The notes: generated by a model from the sequence alone, not told the origin. Counted from the first letter of the stretch, positions 1 to 10,987 are shown. The stretch: 64,000 bases of DNA from JAIOQJ01 sp963718635 (GCA_963718635.1 OY970367.1:5766001-5830000); one strand, 5' to 3'. Made by a program: numbers and translations.

Positions 1-2
1 TG

Positions 3-2088
3 CTGTTTGGCGGGGCGGGATGGTGGGTGCATCAGTCTCTGGAAGACGCCATGCGCCAGCAGCGGGCAACCGACCTGAACACGATGGCCGACGCCAGCGT
101 TACCGCATTACGAGTTTGGATGGGGGAGCAACGGATCAATGCCCTTCTCCTTGCCGAGGACGAACGGTTGGCGCCTCTGGCTGCGGAATTGGCGAAGATT
201 TCCGATGGCAGTCCCAAGACGGAACGGCCGTTGCTGCTAGCAAAATCTCAGGATCTACTGCGTTCGTATTTGCAGCCAAAGATAGACATTTGCGGCTATG
301 TTGGTTTCTTTATCGTTAGTCCGCAAGGAGTGGTGCTCGCCGCTGAGCAGGATACGGCGATCGGAAAAACGCTGGTAGGCTATCGCAGGGAAGTATTCGA
401 CAAAGCGATTGCAGGCGATTCTGCGGTATCGAAACCGTTTCCCAGCATTTTGCTGCTGCCGGATGCAAACGGTCAGATGCGGGCGAATCTGCCCGCCATG
501 TACGCCGCTGCCCCCATTCACGATCGAACCGGGCGCCCGATCGCTGCGCTCGGTTTGCGTATCCGGCCCGAAGGCCAGTTTACGCGCATCTTGCAGGTTG
601 TACGGTTCGGCCAGTCGGGCGAGACTTATGCTTTCGACCGCAACGGCCTGATGCTCAGTCAAAGTCGTTTCGATGAGCAGATGAAGCACTTGGGATTGCT
701 TGCCGACCAGCCGGAAGCTCGCTCGATCCTAACAGTTGAAATCCGCGACCCGCAAGTAAATATGACGGCCGGCGAGCGACCGACCCTGCGCCGTGCCGAG
801 CAGCCGTTGACAGTGCCGGTTGCTGATGCCGTCCAAGGGAAATCGGGCTGCGACGCCGACGGCTATCGAGATTACCGGGGCGTGCCGAGCGTATCCGCCT
901 GCGCTGGCTCGACGAATACGATTTCGGTGTGGAGACCGAGATGGATGTTGCGGAGGCCTTTCGCCCCGTCTACATCCTTCGCCGGGCGTTCTGGGTTTTG
1001 ATCGCACTGCTTGGTCTCTGTGCAGTCGTTATTTTCGTTGCCATGCTTTACATGGCGAGGCAACAGGCGCCTTGCAACAGGCCACGCTTGCGGCTAAACA
1101 ACTGGGCCAATACACACTGGAACAAAAACTTGGCTCGGGCGGCATGGGGACGGTCTACAAAGCTCGGCACGCCATGTTGCGCCGGCCGACCGCGGTGAAA
1201 CTGCTCGACATCGAAAAAATCTCGGACGCCGCTATTGTTCGATTCGAACGCGAAGTGCAACTGACCAGCGCCCTCAGTCATCCGAATACGGTGGCCGTCT
1301 ACGACTATGGGCATACGCCAGACGGTATTTTCTACTATGCAATGGAATATCTGGAAGGTCTTAATCTGGACGACTTGATCAAGCGCCATGGTCCGCTGCC
1401 CGAAGCGAGAATGGTCTACTTCCTGAAGCAAATTTGCGGGGCGTTGGCGGAAGCACATGCTCGTAACCTCGTGCATCGCGACATTAAGCCGGCCAACATC
1501 TTTGTAACCTGCCGCGGTGGGATGTACGATTTCATTAAAGTACTCGACTTTGGATTAGTTAAAGCACTCGATGCGAATGATAAAGCGAATTTCACGAACC
1601 CCCATGCAATCACCGGGACTCCCTTGTATATATCGCCCGAAGCGGTGAATCAGCCGGATCAAGTTGATGCGAGGGCGGATGTCTATGGAGTTGCGGCCGT
1701 CGGATACTATTTACTCACAGGCACGCCGGTCTTCACCGGGGCGACGCTAATGGATATCTGTCTAAAGCACACGAAGGAAATTCCTGAGCCGCCTTCGCGG
1801 CGCAGCGGCAAGGCGATCTCCACCGATCTGGAAAATCTGTTGCTGCGCGGCTTAGCCAAGTCGCCGTCCGATCGCCCGAGCGATGCAGCCGAAATGCTTC
1901 GGCAACTGGAGGGATGTGCCCTGGTCGGCCAATGGGCATCGGCCGATGCGGGAGCGTGGTGGGCGTTGCAACAGCAATTGCAGCATTCCATCGAGAGCGC
2001 TCCTGGCGAGGTTGCATTGCAACAAAATCCAAAGGCGCCAGATCCGGGTATGACGATGGCCTACGAAGGCCAGACGGTTGATCGCTGA
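3..2088 (+). CDS. Cache-domain transmembrane Ser/Thr protein kinase (5' cut by window, two frameshifts)
   Basis: Membrane-bound sensor kinase of the Hanks (PknB-like) type that would phosphorylate Ser/Thr in response to an extracytoplasmic signal. The reading frame is open from the window edge and starts inside an N-terminal hydrophobic segment (LFGGAGWW). An extracellular Cache-like region follows to about base 890, then a second membrane helix (bases about 970-1060), then the kinase domain. The kinase has the glycine loop LGSGGMGTVYKA, the lysine in AVKLL, HRDIKPAN, DFGLVK and TPLYISPEA, so it looks active. The frame changes near 890 and again near 1070. Both sides of each break continue the same protein, so sequencing indels are likelier than decay. 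The true start lies upstream of the window. The ligand is unknown. Confident on kinase and topology, less so on the Cache assignment. Confidence 0.85.
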
Positions 2089-2101
2089 GAAGCTTGCTCA
2101 T

Positions 2102-2839
2102 TCACTCTAACTCGGCTCGCCATCGGCGGGGCACTCCGGCGAATGCAGCGGTGTAAGTTTCCTCCAACGGAACGTTTATGTAATGTCCTTCATCGAGAAA
2201 CAGAGGCATTTCCGGAAGGGTGTCGCCCACAGCGACTGGCTCGACATAGGCGGTTCCAATGGGCATTGCGACGTACGAAACTAGCGTCAGCTGTTTGTCC
2301 GCGGGCGCCTCATAACAAGGATCGCCCATAAACTCGGAAATGGCGCCATGAATTCCCTGCGGATCGCGGGTCGTTTTTGGCTGAAGGTCGATGATCAGCA
2401 GGTGTATTCCTTGGCGGATAGCTTCAGCCGCTTTGATCACAAATCGTTTGAGTTCGTCTTCGCTCGATTTATTGCCGCGCGAAACAATTTCGATGATGGC
2501 GACTACTCGGTCGCCCGATACGTGGCGAATGGCCAAATGCTTGGCCAGCGGGGTTTGATAGTTGCGCGGCAGGGCCAGCTTTGTTTTAACTTTTGGCTGC
2601 GCTGTCGTTACTGAAATAGGCAAATTCGAGGATGTTTCCGCGAGCGTATGCCCATTGGTCGAAGGTGAATGAAGCGTCAGAACGTCCGTCAAAATATCTC
2701 CAGCGTTTTGCTCGATCAAGGCGTAATAGTCTTCGGGCAGTAGCTTGCCATTCATCGCTTCGCTGATGGCGAGATACCAGGCATTATGGAAATGCCTGAA
2801 GATTCCTGCTTCGAGCCGGCTCCAATCGTGTATTGGCAT
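2102..2839 (-). CDS. DUF4058 family protein
   Basis: Protein of 245 residues recognised as DUF4058, a family common in planctomycetes and cyanobacteria with no established function; some members resemble PD-(D/E)XK nucleases. The frame extends upstream to 2998, but the ATG at 2839 gives the canonical family N-terminus MPIHDWSRLEAGIFRHFH, so I use that start. Other family-like stretches are VVAIIEIVSRGNK and HLLIIDLQP, with acidic and lysine residues that could form a nuclease-like core (inference). It lies 113 bp behind the PSD1 cytochrome gene on the same strand, but nothing links the two functions. Confidence 0.8.
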   Translation of the reverse strand: MPIHDWSRLEAGIFRHFHNAWYLAISEAMNGKLLPEDYYALIEQNAGDILTDVLTLHSPSTNGHTLAETSSNLPISVTTAQPKVKTKLALPRNYQTPLAKHLAIRHVSGDRVVAIIEIVSRGNKSSEDELKRFVIKAAEAIRQGIHLLIIDLQPKTTRDPQGIHGAISEFMGDPCYEAPADKQLTLVSYVAMPIGTAYVEPVAVGDTLPEMPLFLDEGHYINVPLEETYTAAFAGVPRRWRAELE

Positions 2840-2952
2840 GGCCTCTCCATTACATCCACCGCGTATACTCATCAACGAGTCTTGCGCTTTGCGTTGCGAA
2901 GAGACAAGGACGCCAATTTCGTGCATGCCTCCGCCAAAAGCTGCGCGGCTAC

Positions 2953-5456
2953 TCAGTCTAAGTAGATAAATTCGTTCGCGTTTAGCGCCAACAAACAATA
3001 GCGTTTCAGCGCGTCTGCTTCACTCAGTTTATGAGTGTCGCGTTGCACTTGGATGAAGGCAAGGTCCCTGACCATTTCCTCGTCGCGCTGCGGCCGCCCG
3101 GTGGTTAAGCGAATCGCGCGTTGCACCTGTGCCCGCAATTCATGGGGAAACTCTTTCTGCAACCGTGCTGCCAGCGCCGCCGCTTGTTCGTTGCTGAAAG
3201 CGCCGTTCAGCATTCCAAGTGCCTGTGTCGGCACCGTGGTGGTATAACGCACCGGGCAACTGGAATCGGTGTCGGCTTGATCGAACTGGCTTAGTATCGG
3301 CACTAAAAGCGAACGCTTCAGGTGAACGTAAACGCTACGGTGCGCAGCCTCGTCAGGGGTCGAGTTATGCCAGCCTTTGCCCGGGATCGACTGCCCGGCC
3401 AATATTTCTGGCGGCAGTTTCGGGAAAATACTGGGGCCATACATCTTTTGATTGAGTTGGCCGCTGACATAGAGGAAAGAATCACGGACTTCCTCCGCTG
3501 TAAGCCGGCGCATGTTGAAACGCCAAAAATAATTATTGGCGGGGTCGATACGTAAACCTTTTTCACTGGCGGCTGAGGACATCCGATAGGCGTTTGACAT
3601 CATGATCAGCTTGTGCATTCGCTTGAACTGCCATCCCCCTCCAACGAATTCAGAGGCGAGCCAATCCAACAACTCAGGGTGTGTGGGCTTCTCGCCGAAT
3701 TTGCCGAAGTCGTTGGAAGTCGGCACGATGCCTCGGCCGAAATGGTATTGCCAGATGCGATTGGCAATGACGCGTGAAGTCAGCTGATTTTCCTTCGAAG
3801 CAATCCAGTTGGCCAGGAGGGTGTCGCCGGCCGCTCGTTCGAGCTGTCTTAGCCGGCGACGGCATCGTCGGCTGAACCGATGTGAGAACCGATGGAAAGC
3901 CGGGCTCAACCCGCGCCCCCGGCGCATGCGGGTTGCCGCGAATTTGAATGGTCGTGTCGGCCGGCTTGAGCGGGCAGTTATTCACCGATAAGGCCATCTC
4001 CTGCGACAACGGGGTATTCCGCCGCAATCCATCAATCTCCCGTCGGAGTTTTTGATATTCGGCATGCACCGGTCCGGTGAGAAAATTCGGAACCTTCTTC
4101 AAAATCATCGGCCTTCCTTCCCCTTCCGATGCGCTGATCTTCCGCAGGCATCTGCTTGATCGCCGACTCTTCAACCTCAGCCATTCGTTTGGCAATTTGC
4201 GCGATCCGGTCGTGCCTGGCCGTCAATTCGGCCTCAAATGCCTGGCGCTTCGCAATCGGCGTGATGTCGGAAAGCCCTTGCGAACGGGGACCGGGGTCTT
4301 CGCTATATCGCCCCACATCCTGAAAGAAGGCAAGCATTCGATAGTAGTCGGCATGAGGAATCGGGTCGATCTTATGCTCGTGGCAGCGAGCGCAGTTCAT
4401 CGTCATCCCGAGAAAAACTTGCGAGGTGGTGGCCACCCAATCATCGAGTTCATCGAACCGCGCCTGCAGGCGGTCGGCCGGCTCATCGTCAAACAGGCCA
4501 AGGCGATAGTAGCCGGTAGCGATTACACAATCGGGATCGTTGCGATCGAGCTCATCGCCCGCCAATTGTTCTTTGACGAATCGGTCGAACGGCTTGTCGT
4601 CGTTGAAACTGCGGATCACATAATCGCGAAAGCGCCAGACATGCGGCTTGGGGCCATCGCGCTCGTAGCCGTTCGTCTCGGCGTAGCGAACGAGGTCGAG
4701 CCAATGCCTGCCCCACTTCTCCCCGTAATGCGGCGATGCCAACAATTTATCGATCAACGCGGCGTAAGCGGCCTGTGGGTCGGCGCTCGTCGCACTTACA
4801 AATTCATCGACTTGCTCGGGCGTGGGCGGCAGCCCGATGAGGTCGTAATAGACACGGCGAACGAGCGCGATTGGTTCTGCAGGCTTGGCGGGCGCTAAAC
4901 CGTTCGCTTCCAACTTCGCCAGGACGAACGCATCGATGGGGCTCTTTACCCAATTTTTGTCGGCGACAGTTGGAACGGCCGGCCTTTGAAGCGGCTGGTA
5001 AGCCCAGTATTTTTTCGCCTCCTCGGTGACGACACCCCCTTTGTGCCCCTCCTCTTTCTTTGCAATAGTTGTCGCTGTTTCGGGCCACGGAAGACCATCG
5101 GTAACCCATTTCACCAAGATCTTCCGTTCCTTATCCGGCAGCTTGCCGGTCGGGGGCATCTCAAGACCATCCTGGTAATGAATCGCCTTGATCAGTCTGC
5201 TTTTCGCTGGTTCTTCCAAGGTAACTGCTGGTCCCAAGTCGCCGCCTTTTAAAACCTCGGCACGGCTGGTCAAGTGAAGATTGCCTTTAACTTTTTCTCC
5301 ACTGTGGCACTTCCAGCAATGCGCCTGCAGAATTGGCTTCACTTCCTGATCGAAGAAGCGATTCCGCTCGGCATTGATCGATGGCTCAGAGGCTTTTGAG
5401 GACGATAAGGCGACGATAGCAAATGCGCACACGAGGAAGCGTTGATGGCAGTACAT
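2953..5456 (-). CDS. PSD1 cytochrome-c domain protein, DUF1549 + DUF1553 (two frameshifts)
   Basis: Secreted planctomycete protein of the PSCyt1-DUF1549-DUF1553 type, predicted to carry haem c; the natural substrate is unknown. A signal peptide ([17 protein letters not shown]) is followed by a haem-binding site HCWKCH. DUF1549 contains [12 protein letters not shown] and [20 protein letters not shown], with a second cysteine-histidine motif [11 protein letters not shown]1553 carries [13 protein letters not shown] and [14 protein letters not shown], followed by a family-typical C-terminus. The frame shifts near 4130 and near 3850. The three pieces are collinear and together give the family's usual length of about 830 residues, so this is one gene with probable indel errors. 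It is usually paired with a DUF1501 gene; here the only DUF1501 gene is 33 kb away. Confidence 0.9.
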
Positions 5457-5657
5457 GTGTCGTCTTCACCTCTTGGGATAGCGTCCAAGTCAAGTTGCTT
5501 TGGATCGTCCGTTGCGATTGCTCGCGATGCGTCGAATGAAGGCAGGATGTTATTAGGATAACGGACGGGCTTCAATTTGTAAAGAATCGCCGGACGCTGT
5601 AGGAGGAAACGCTCTCTCCGCTTATTGGTCACCCTCGCTGGTCGCTATAACCACTGC

Positions 5658-6785
5658 ATGGACTCCGAGCTATCTTTTGCTGAACCCGCCCAGCTTGGCA
5701 TCGATCCGACGCGTTGGCGATACGTCGATCGCTTGCTGCGAGCTTGGACTGAAAGCGGCGAAATTCCGGCTGCAGCGCTGGCAGTGGGAAGACACGGCCA
5801 GATGCTCAAGCCGATTTTTGTCGGCCGGCAAACATTGCGACCTGACTCTCCGTCACTAAGGGACGACGCGCTTTTCCTGGTCGCATCAATCAGTAAGCCC
5901 ATCGCGGTCGGCGCCCTGATGATCCTCGTCGAGCGAGGCCAGATCGCGCTCGATGATCGCGTCCGAACTTATCTGCCTCTGTTCACCGGCGAAGGCCGAG
6001 AAGACGTGTCGATCCGACACCTGATGACCCACACCAGCGGCCTGCCGGACATGGTCGCCAACAACGAACAATTTCGCCGACAACACAAGCCGTTGGCGGC
6101 GTTCACCGAGTCCATTTGCCGTGAGCCATTGCTCTTCCCCCCTGGCACGAAGTTGAGCTACCAGAGCATGGGCACAGCCTTATTAGCCGAAATCCTCGCT
6201 TCGGTATCCGGTGTGCCCTTTCGAGATTTTGTCGCAAAGGAAGTCTTCGAGCCGTTAAAAATGTTTGAATCTTCCTTTGGCGTAAGAGCAGGAACTGCAG
6301 AACGTATCGCAGAGATAAGAGTCTCCTCGGAGATGGAGGGCAAAGACTGGAACTGGAACAGCGAGTACTGGCGAGGCTTCGGCGCTCCCTGGGGCGGGCT
6401 GATCACTACGCCTACGGACTGCGCCCGCTATTGCCAAATGATGCTCAGTGAAGGCGTGCTTGAAGGCGTACGCGTTTTCAGCCCGGCAACGGTGCGCGTG
6501 ATGACGATGAATCAGCTCGAATTCATGCCGAAGATGCCTGAGGCCGAACGTCGATGCAACCGTTGGGGCCTTGGCTGGCGGCTCCACTGGCCCGGGCGTT
6601 CGGCCCACTTTGGCGATCTGCTTGGACTGCGCGCGTACGGACATTGGGGTTCAACGGGCACTGTCTGTTGGATCGATCCCGATTTGGATGTCTACTGTGT
6701 GTTATTCACCACGCAGCCGCAGGATCCTACCGGGCATTTCTGCGCCCGCCTTTGCAATGCAGTCATGTCGGCATTTGTGTGTTAG
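5658..6785 (+). CDS. Serine hydrolase, beta-lactamase class C family
   Basis: Member of the class C beta-lactamase / penicillin-binding-protein-like hydrolase family (375 residues), which includes esterases and D-aminopeptidases; substrate unknown. The nucleophile motif SxxK is seen as SISK, the second motif as YQSM and the third box as HWGSTG. The family landmark HLMTHTSGLPD is also present. I choose the ATG at 5658 (MDSELSF) rather than the upstream start at 5625 because homologous sequence begins around ELGIDP-like text shortly after it. No clear signal peptide follows either start, so it may be cytoplasmic. It is transcribed away from the PSD1 gene across a 201-bp gap that should hold promoters for both. 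Annotation as a resistance enzyme would not be justified. Confidence 0.85.
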   Translation: MDSELSFAEPAQLGIDPTRWRYVDRLLRAWTESGEIPAAALAVGRHGQMLKPIFVGRQTLRPDSPSLRDDALFLVASISKPIAVGALMILVERGQIALDDRVRTYLPLFTGEGREDVSIRHLMTHTSGLPDMVANNEQFRRQHKPLAAFTESICREPLLFPPGTKLSYQSMGTALLAEILASVSGVPFRDFVAKEVFEPLKMFESSFGVRAGTAERIAEIRVSSEMEGKDWNWNSEYWRGFGAPWGGLITTPTDCARYCQMMLSEGVLEGVRVFSPATVRVMTMNQLEFMPKMPEAERRCNRWGLGWRLHWPGRSAHFGDLLGLRAYGHWGSTGTVCWIDPDLDVYCVLFTTQPQDPTGHFCARLCNAVMSAFVC

Positions 6786-6827
6786 GGCGACGTCTTGTGC
6801 ATCAGATAGCGTAACAAAGAATGTTTT

Positions 6828-6957
6828 GTAGGGTGGGTGAAGGCTTTGCGAAACCCACTTGAACCGCTGGATAAAGTCGAACCGTCGGGTTTCGCAAAGC
6901 CTTCACCCACCCTAAAAGAATACAAATGGGTAGGTTTCGCAAAGCCTTCCCCTACCC
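6828..6957. repeat. Three copies of a GTAGGGTGGGT / GGCTTTGCGAAACCC interspersed repeat
   Basis: Copy 1 at 6828-6858 reads GTAGGGTGGGTGAAGG followed by CTTTGCGAAACCCAC. Copy 2 at 6887-6914 is the reverse complement. Copy 3 at 6927-6957 is again reversed and slightly diverged. Copies 1 and 2 can fold into a long hairpin between the convergent ends of the hydrolase and esterase genes, so it may act in termination. Single copies recur at 13.6 kb and 61.2 kb. Confidence 0.85.
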
Positions 6958-6979
6958 GAGGTTCCTAGCCGCATCAGGC

Positions 6980-7873
6980 TCACTTTTTGCTTAAGTACCC
7001 CTGTTCAGACAGCCAGAACGCACAGTCTTTTACCCAGGGGTGTACCTTGGCAGGGTCGTATTCTTTGACGCCGAGCCCGATACCATGTTTCCCTTTTTGA
7101 TAGAGGTGCAGGTCGAACGGCACGCCTGCTTTACGACACGCTTCGGCGAAGACCAACGCGTTCTCTACTACCACGCCACTGTCCTCGACCGTTTGCCAGA
7201 TGAAGCAGGGCGGGGTTTCCTTCGTGACATTCAACGCCGGAGAGAAGGCGCGAACTTGTTCATCCTGAGGCTTGAAGCCGAGGAATCGCTCCTGCCGATT
7301 CGATTTGTCGGGGCGATCAAAAAGGATGAAGGCATAGCAAAGGATGACTACGTCAGGTCGGGAGCTAAAGCGTTCGATGGGGTCTTCTGCATCTAGCTTG
7401 CCGCCATCGAAGCGCGTGCTGAGTGTAGCCGACAAATGCCCTCCGGCGGACGAGCCGATGATTCCAATTCTTTTCGGATCAACCTCCCATTCTTTGGCAT
7501 TAGCCCGCACGGTACGCACAGCGCGAGCGGCGTCGAGCAGGATTGTCGGCACCGTATAGCCGTTCTTAATCAGTCGATATTTCAGGACAAAAGCGCTGAT
7601 GCCGAGGTCGTTTAACCACTTCGCATAGGCCTCGCCTTCATGGGGCGCCAATACGTTGTAGCCGCCGCCGGGACAAACGATGAACGCAGCGCCGGTTGCT
7701 TTGGATGGATCGGCCCAATAAGGCGTCAGAGTTGGGACGTCAGTATCAGCCTTGCCGAGAGAACCGGGAGCGTCTCCCGTCCATAGCGGAAAAGGCTTCA
7801 AAGGCTTTTCCGCAGCAAGAGCCGAGATTGCAAAAGCAGCAATCAGCCCGAGTGTTAAAACGATTCGCACCAT
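6980..7873 (-). CDS. Secreted alpha/beta hydrolase (BD-FAE / acetylesterase-like)
   Basis: Predicted exported esterase of the alpha/beta-hydrolase fold, related to acetyl-xylan or feruloyl esterase-like families. The ATG at 7873 places a clean signal peptide (VRIVLTLGLIAAFAISALAA) at the N-terminus; the longer frame from 7909 would put a charged extension before it. The oxyanion region is CPGGGYN, the nucleophile elbow GSSAGG, and a late histidine sits in GKHGIG. The aspartate is not certain by eye. The longer frame would overlap the trpE stop codon by four bases, so translation could be coupled to trpE. No pathway link to tryptophan synthesis is evident. Confidence 0.8.
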   Translation of the reverse strand: MVRIVLTLGLIAAFAISALAAEKPLKPFPLWTGDAPGSLGKADTDVPTLTPYWADPSKATGAAFIVCPGGGYNVLAPHEGEAYAKWLNDLGISAFVLKYRLIKNGYTVPTILLDAARAVRTVRANAKEWEVDPKRIGIIGSSAGGHLSATLSTRFDGGKLDAEDPIERFSSRPDVVILCYAFILFDRPDKSNRQERFLGFKPQDEQVRAFSPALNVTKETPPCFIWQTVEDSGVVVENALVFAEACRKAGVPFDLHLYQKGKHGIGLGVKEYDPAKVHPWVKDCAFWLSEQGYLSKK

Positions 7874-7905
7874 CAGATTCTCCCTGTAAGAAAGCCGCGA
7901 GTGAC

Positions 7906-9393
7906 TCAAAGCTGCGTCTCCGCCATCTCGAGAGCTCGCAGCAGACTCATCGCTTTGTTCATCGTCTCATTGAATTCCATCGTTGGATCGCTGTCGGCCA
8001 CGATCCCCGCTCCCGCTTGCACATAGGCGGTTTGGCCAGTCAGCACCATCGTGCGCAAGGCAATGCAGGTATCCATATTGCCGCTGAAATCAATATAACC
8101 GACCGCGCCTCCATAAGGCCCGCGCCGATGCGGCTCCAACTCATCGATGATCTGCATCGCACGAACTTTCGGAGCGCCGCTAAGCGTACCGGCCGGCAGG
8201 CACGAACGTAGCGCGTCGAAGGCGGTTTTGCCTTCTTCCAATTCACCCGTCACCGTGCTGGAGAGATGCATGACATGGCTATAGCGTTCGACCGTCAGCA
8301 GGTCGGCGAGCCGAACGCTGCCGAACCGGCTCACTTGGCCAACATCGTTGCGTCCTAAATCAACGAGCATGATATGCTCGGCCCGCTCTTTCGGATCAGC
8401 GAGCAACTCGTCCGCGAGCTTTTCATCTTCTTCCGTGGTAACGCCGCGTTTGCGTGTGCCGGCGAGCGGACGAATGGTGACGTGCCCATTCTCGACCCGC
8501 GTCATGATTTCCGGTGAAGCGCCGACTAGGTGCGTTGACCCACTCTTGATGAAGAACATGAAGGGCGATGGATTGAGGACGCGAAGGGCGCGATAGATGT
8601 CAAAAGGCCGAGCGGTAGTTTGCGCGCTAAGCCGTTGGCTCAGCACCACCTGAAAAATATCCCCAGCGTTGATGTATTCCTGGCATCGCCGCACCGCCTC
8701 CTCATAGGCGGCCTGCGTGAAGTTGGACGCAAAAGGCTTTGAGACCTCACCGGAGGGAGCAATGTCGGTCAGCTTAAGTTCGGCCTCCCCCTGTTGCAGA
8801 CGTTCAACGAGGCGGTCTATGCGAGCGCAGGCCCTTTCGAAGCAACTTTTCACATTGGCTAGGTCGATATGGGCATTGGCTACGACGAGAATCGTCTTGC
8901 GAATATGATCAAAAATGACCATGCGATCATAGAAGGCGAACGATAGATCGGGGAGCTTGCGGTCATCTTCAGGGGCGTTCGGCAGATGTTCGACATAACG
9001 GATCGTATCGTATCCGGCGTAGCCGACCGCGCCTCCGCAGAAGCGCGGCAGCCCGGTAACGTGCGGTGCGCGATAATCCGCTAAAAGTTCCTCGAGTTTC
9101 CGCAAAGGATCAGGGTGAGTGAACTCCTGCCGCGTGCCATCGGCAGACTGCGTACGCACTGTCCGGCCGAAAGCTTCAAAACTTAGGAATGGACCGGCGC
9201 CGATAAAGCTATAACGTCCCACTTTTTCGCCGCCCACAACGCTTTCGAACAGAAATGCCTGATCGCCCTCCTGAATCTTGCAGAACGCCCCGACAGGCGT
9301 GAGCGTATCGCCGATTAATTGACGGTAAACGGGCACGACAGTGTGATTTTTCGCCAGATCGGCAAAAGCGCTGAAGGTGGGGGTGTAAAGCAA
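7906..9393 (-). CDS. trpE: Anthranilate synthase component I
   Basis: Chorismate-utilising TrpE (495 residues), which makes anthranilate from chorismate and ammonia or glutamine, the first committed step of tryptophan synthesis. It has the N-terminal anthranilate synthase I domain and the chorismate-binding domain with [28 protein letters not shown] and [12 protein letters not shown]. The best start is a TTG at 9393 preceded at a sensible distance by GGAGA. The frame is intact, unlike many neighbours. No trpG, trpD or trpC is adjacent, so the glutaminase subunit must be encoded elsewhere. PabB is the alternative assignment, but the length and N-terminal domain favour TrpE. Confidence 0.93.
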   Translation of the reverse strand: MLYTPTFSAFADLAKNHTVVPVYRQLIGDTLTPVGAFCKIQEGDQAFLFESVVGGEKVGRYSFIGAGPFLSFEAFGRTVRTQSADGTRQEFTHPDPLRKLEELLADYRAPHVTGLPRFCGGAVGYAGYDTIRYVEHLPNAPEDDRKLPDLSFAFYDRMVIFDHIRKTILVVANAHIDLANVKSCFERACARIDRLVERLQQGEAELKLTDIAPSGEVSKPFASNFTQAAYEEAVRRCQEYINAGDIFQVVLSQRLSAQTTARPFDIYRALRVLNPSPFMFFIKSGSTHLVGASPEIMTRVENGHVTIRPLAGTRKRGVTTEEDEKLADELLADPKERAEHIMLVDLGRNDVGQVSRFGSVRLADLLTVERYSHVMHLSSTVTGELEEGKTAFDALRSCLPAGTLSGAPKVRAMQIIDELEPHRRGPYGGAVGYIDFSGNMDTCIALRTMVLTGQTAYVQAGAGIVADSDPTMEFNETMNKAMSLLRALEMAETQL

Positions 9394-9497
9394 GACGGTC
9401 TCCGGAAAACAAGGTCCGAAAGATGGTTTATCTTTGCGGCGTGCGGAGAACAGAGGGAGTGATTTTTCGGGGGACTTTGAGCGTGCTTTTCGTCTTC

Positions 9498-9572
9498 GTA
9501 GGGGAAGTCGTCAGACTTCCGGAGCCGCCGTGAAGTCTGGACTCGTTCCGGAAGTCTGAAGACTTCCGCTAA
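9498..9572. repeat. Interspersed inverted repeat of the GGAAGTC / GACTTCC family
   Basis: Repeated inverted motifs GGAAGTCGTCAGACTTCC and CGGAAGTCTGAAGACTTCCG lie between trpE and the sulfatase gene. A close relative occurs at 57739-57794, just before the second desaturase gene. The units can form small hairpins. No coding content. Confidence 0.8.
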
Positions 9573-9586
9573 GCTGCGTCGCCTTC

Positions 9587-10987
9587 TTATTTCTTAGGCT
9601 TTTCTTTGGGAGCAGGCGCAGTTGGGTCTTCCGTCACACTGCCATGCCATTGTGGAGCGATGTTTTGCTTGTCCCATGTATTCCACGCGAGATTGAGATC
9701 TCCTACGATTTTCGGTTCCGCCGCAGCAACGTTGTTGTTTTCTCCTATATCGTTGTCGAGGTCGTATAGCTGCCAACCGCTATTCTGCTTTGTTGCAAAG
9801 TCGCGCCAGTCGACCAGTTTCCATTTTCCCTTACGGATCGCCTTTTGTGGTCCAAAGCGCCAGTAAAGTGCCTCATGAGGTGCTGCGGTCTCGACTCCGG
9901 CGAGGGACTGTAGAAGATTGACGCCATCCACTTCTTTCAGTTCGACGCCTGCTGCCGCACAGGCTGTCGGCAGGACATCTCACGCGATAACGGGCTGGTC
10001 GTAGACTTTGCGCGCTGGCAGTTTGCCGGGCCAAGAGACAAAGAAGGGCACCCGGATCCCCCCTTCCAGCGTCTGCCCTTTATCGCCTCGAAGCGGAGAG
10101 TTATTGCCCGTGTTATAAGCGAGAAACGGCTTTCGTCCTGAACCGCCATTATCGCTGAAGAAGAAGATCAAGGTGTTTTTATCCTGTTTTGTGTCGCGTA
10201 GATGAGCCGTCATTCGACCCACGGCATCATCCAATCCCACAAGCAGGGAAAGATAGCCCCGTCGCTGGGGATCAGTGATTGATTTTGGAACGCGCTGACC
10301 ATATTTCTCCAGCACCTCCAGTGGTGTATGAACTGCGTTGTAGGCAAGGTAAAGGAACCAGGGCTTGCTTTTATGTCGATCGATAAAAGCGACGCTTTCG
10401 TCCGTGAAAAGATCGGTGGTGTAGCCATCGAGCTTTTGCAATTCACGGCTGCGATAGATCATGTCTTTCGAGTGGGCGGAACCGAAATGAGCCTCGGCGT
10501 CCTTATGCAAAAGATAGTTGTGCCCGCCGACGAGAAAGCCGAAATAGTCGTCGAACCCGCGCGATTGTGGATGGTGCTCGCGATCAAACCCTTGATGCCA
10601 CTTCCCCACCAGGCCGGTGGCGTAACCTGCGTCTTGCAGATAGTTGCCGATGGTGCGCTGATCCAGCGGCAGACCTAACTTGGCTTCGTCTCCGACATGA
10701 GGATTGAACTCATGCCCGAAGCGTGTCTGGTACCGCCCAGTGAGAAAGCCTGCTCGTGACGGGCTGCAATACGGCGCGGAAACGTAGCCGCTCGTGCAGC
10801 GCACACCGCTTGCGGCCAAGGCATCGATATGAGGCGTCGGCACCTCCTTGCCGCCATGCACGCCGATGTCTCCATAGCCCAGATCGTCCGCCACTATGAC
10901 GAGAATGTTGGGTTTGGTCGGCGTAGCTGCGTTGGCCGAATGCAACGTCAGTATCAGCCCGATGAGCGTCAGATGTGTCAGCCGCAT
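9587..10987 (-). CDS. Secreted sulfatase (arylsulfatase A-like) with an in-frame TGA
   Basis: Formylglycine-dependent sulfatase, predicted to be exported and to desulfate polysaccharides or other sulfate esters, a family greatly expanded in planctomycetes. The signal peptide is LTLIGLILTLHSANAA. The metal-binding start ILVIVADDLGYGDIG and the cysteine-type maturation motif CSPSRAGFLTGR are intact. Further metal ligands are likely in FFFSDNGG. An in-frame TGA at 9980-9982 interrupts the protein at VIA-stop-DVLPTA; both sides are in the same frame, so this is a base substitution (real or an error) and not an indel. Downstream residues are well conserved in character to the end. A start such as ATG 9931 would give only a fragment. 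Unlike the other damaged genes here, this one could be a genuine nonsense allele. Confidence 0.85.

Noticed and set aside
5658..6785. A beta-lactam resistance gene
   Set aside because: The class C-like fold is shared by many esterases and peptidases; nothing in the motifs or context indicates lactam hydrolysis.
9980..9982. TGA read as selenocysteine in the sulfatase
   Set aside because: The position is not catalytic, the following bases show no obvious SECIS-like hairpin, and sulfatases are not known selenoproteins.
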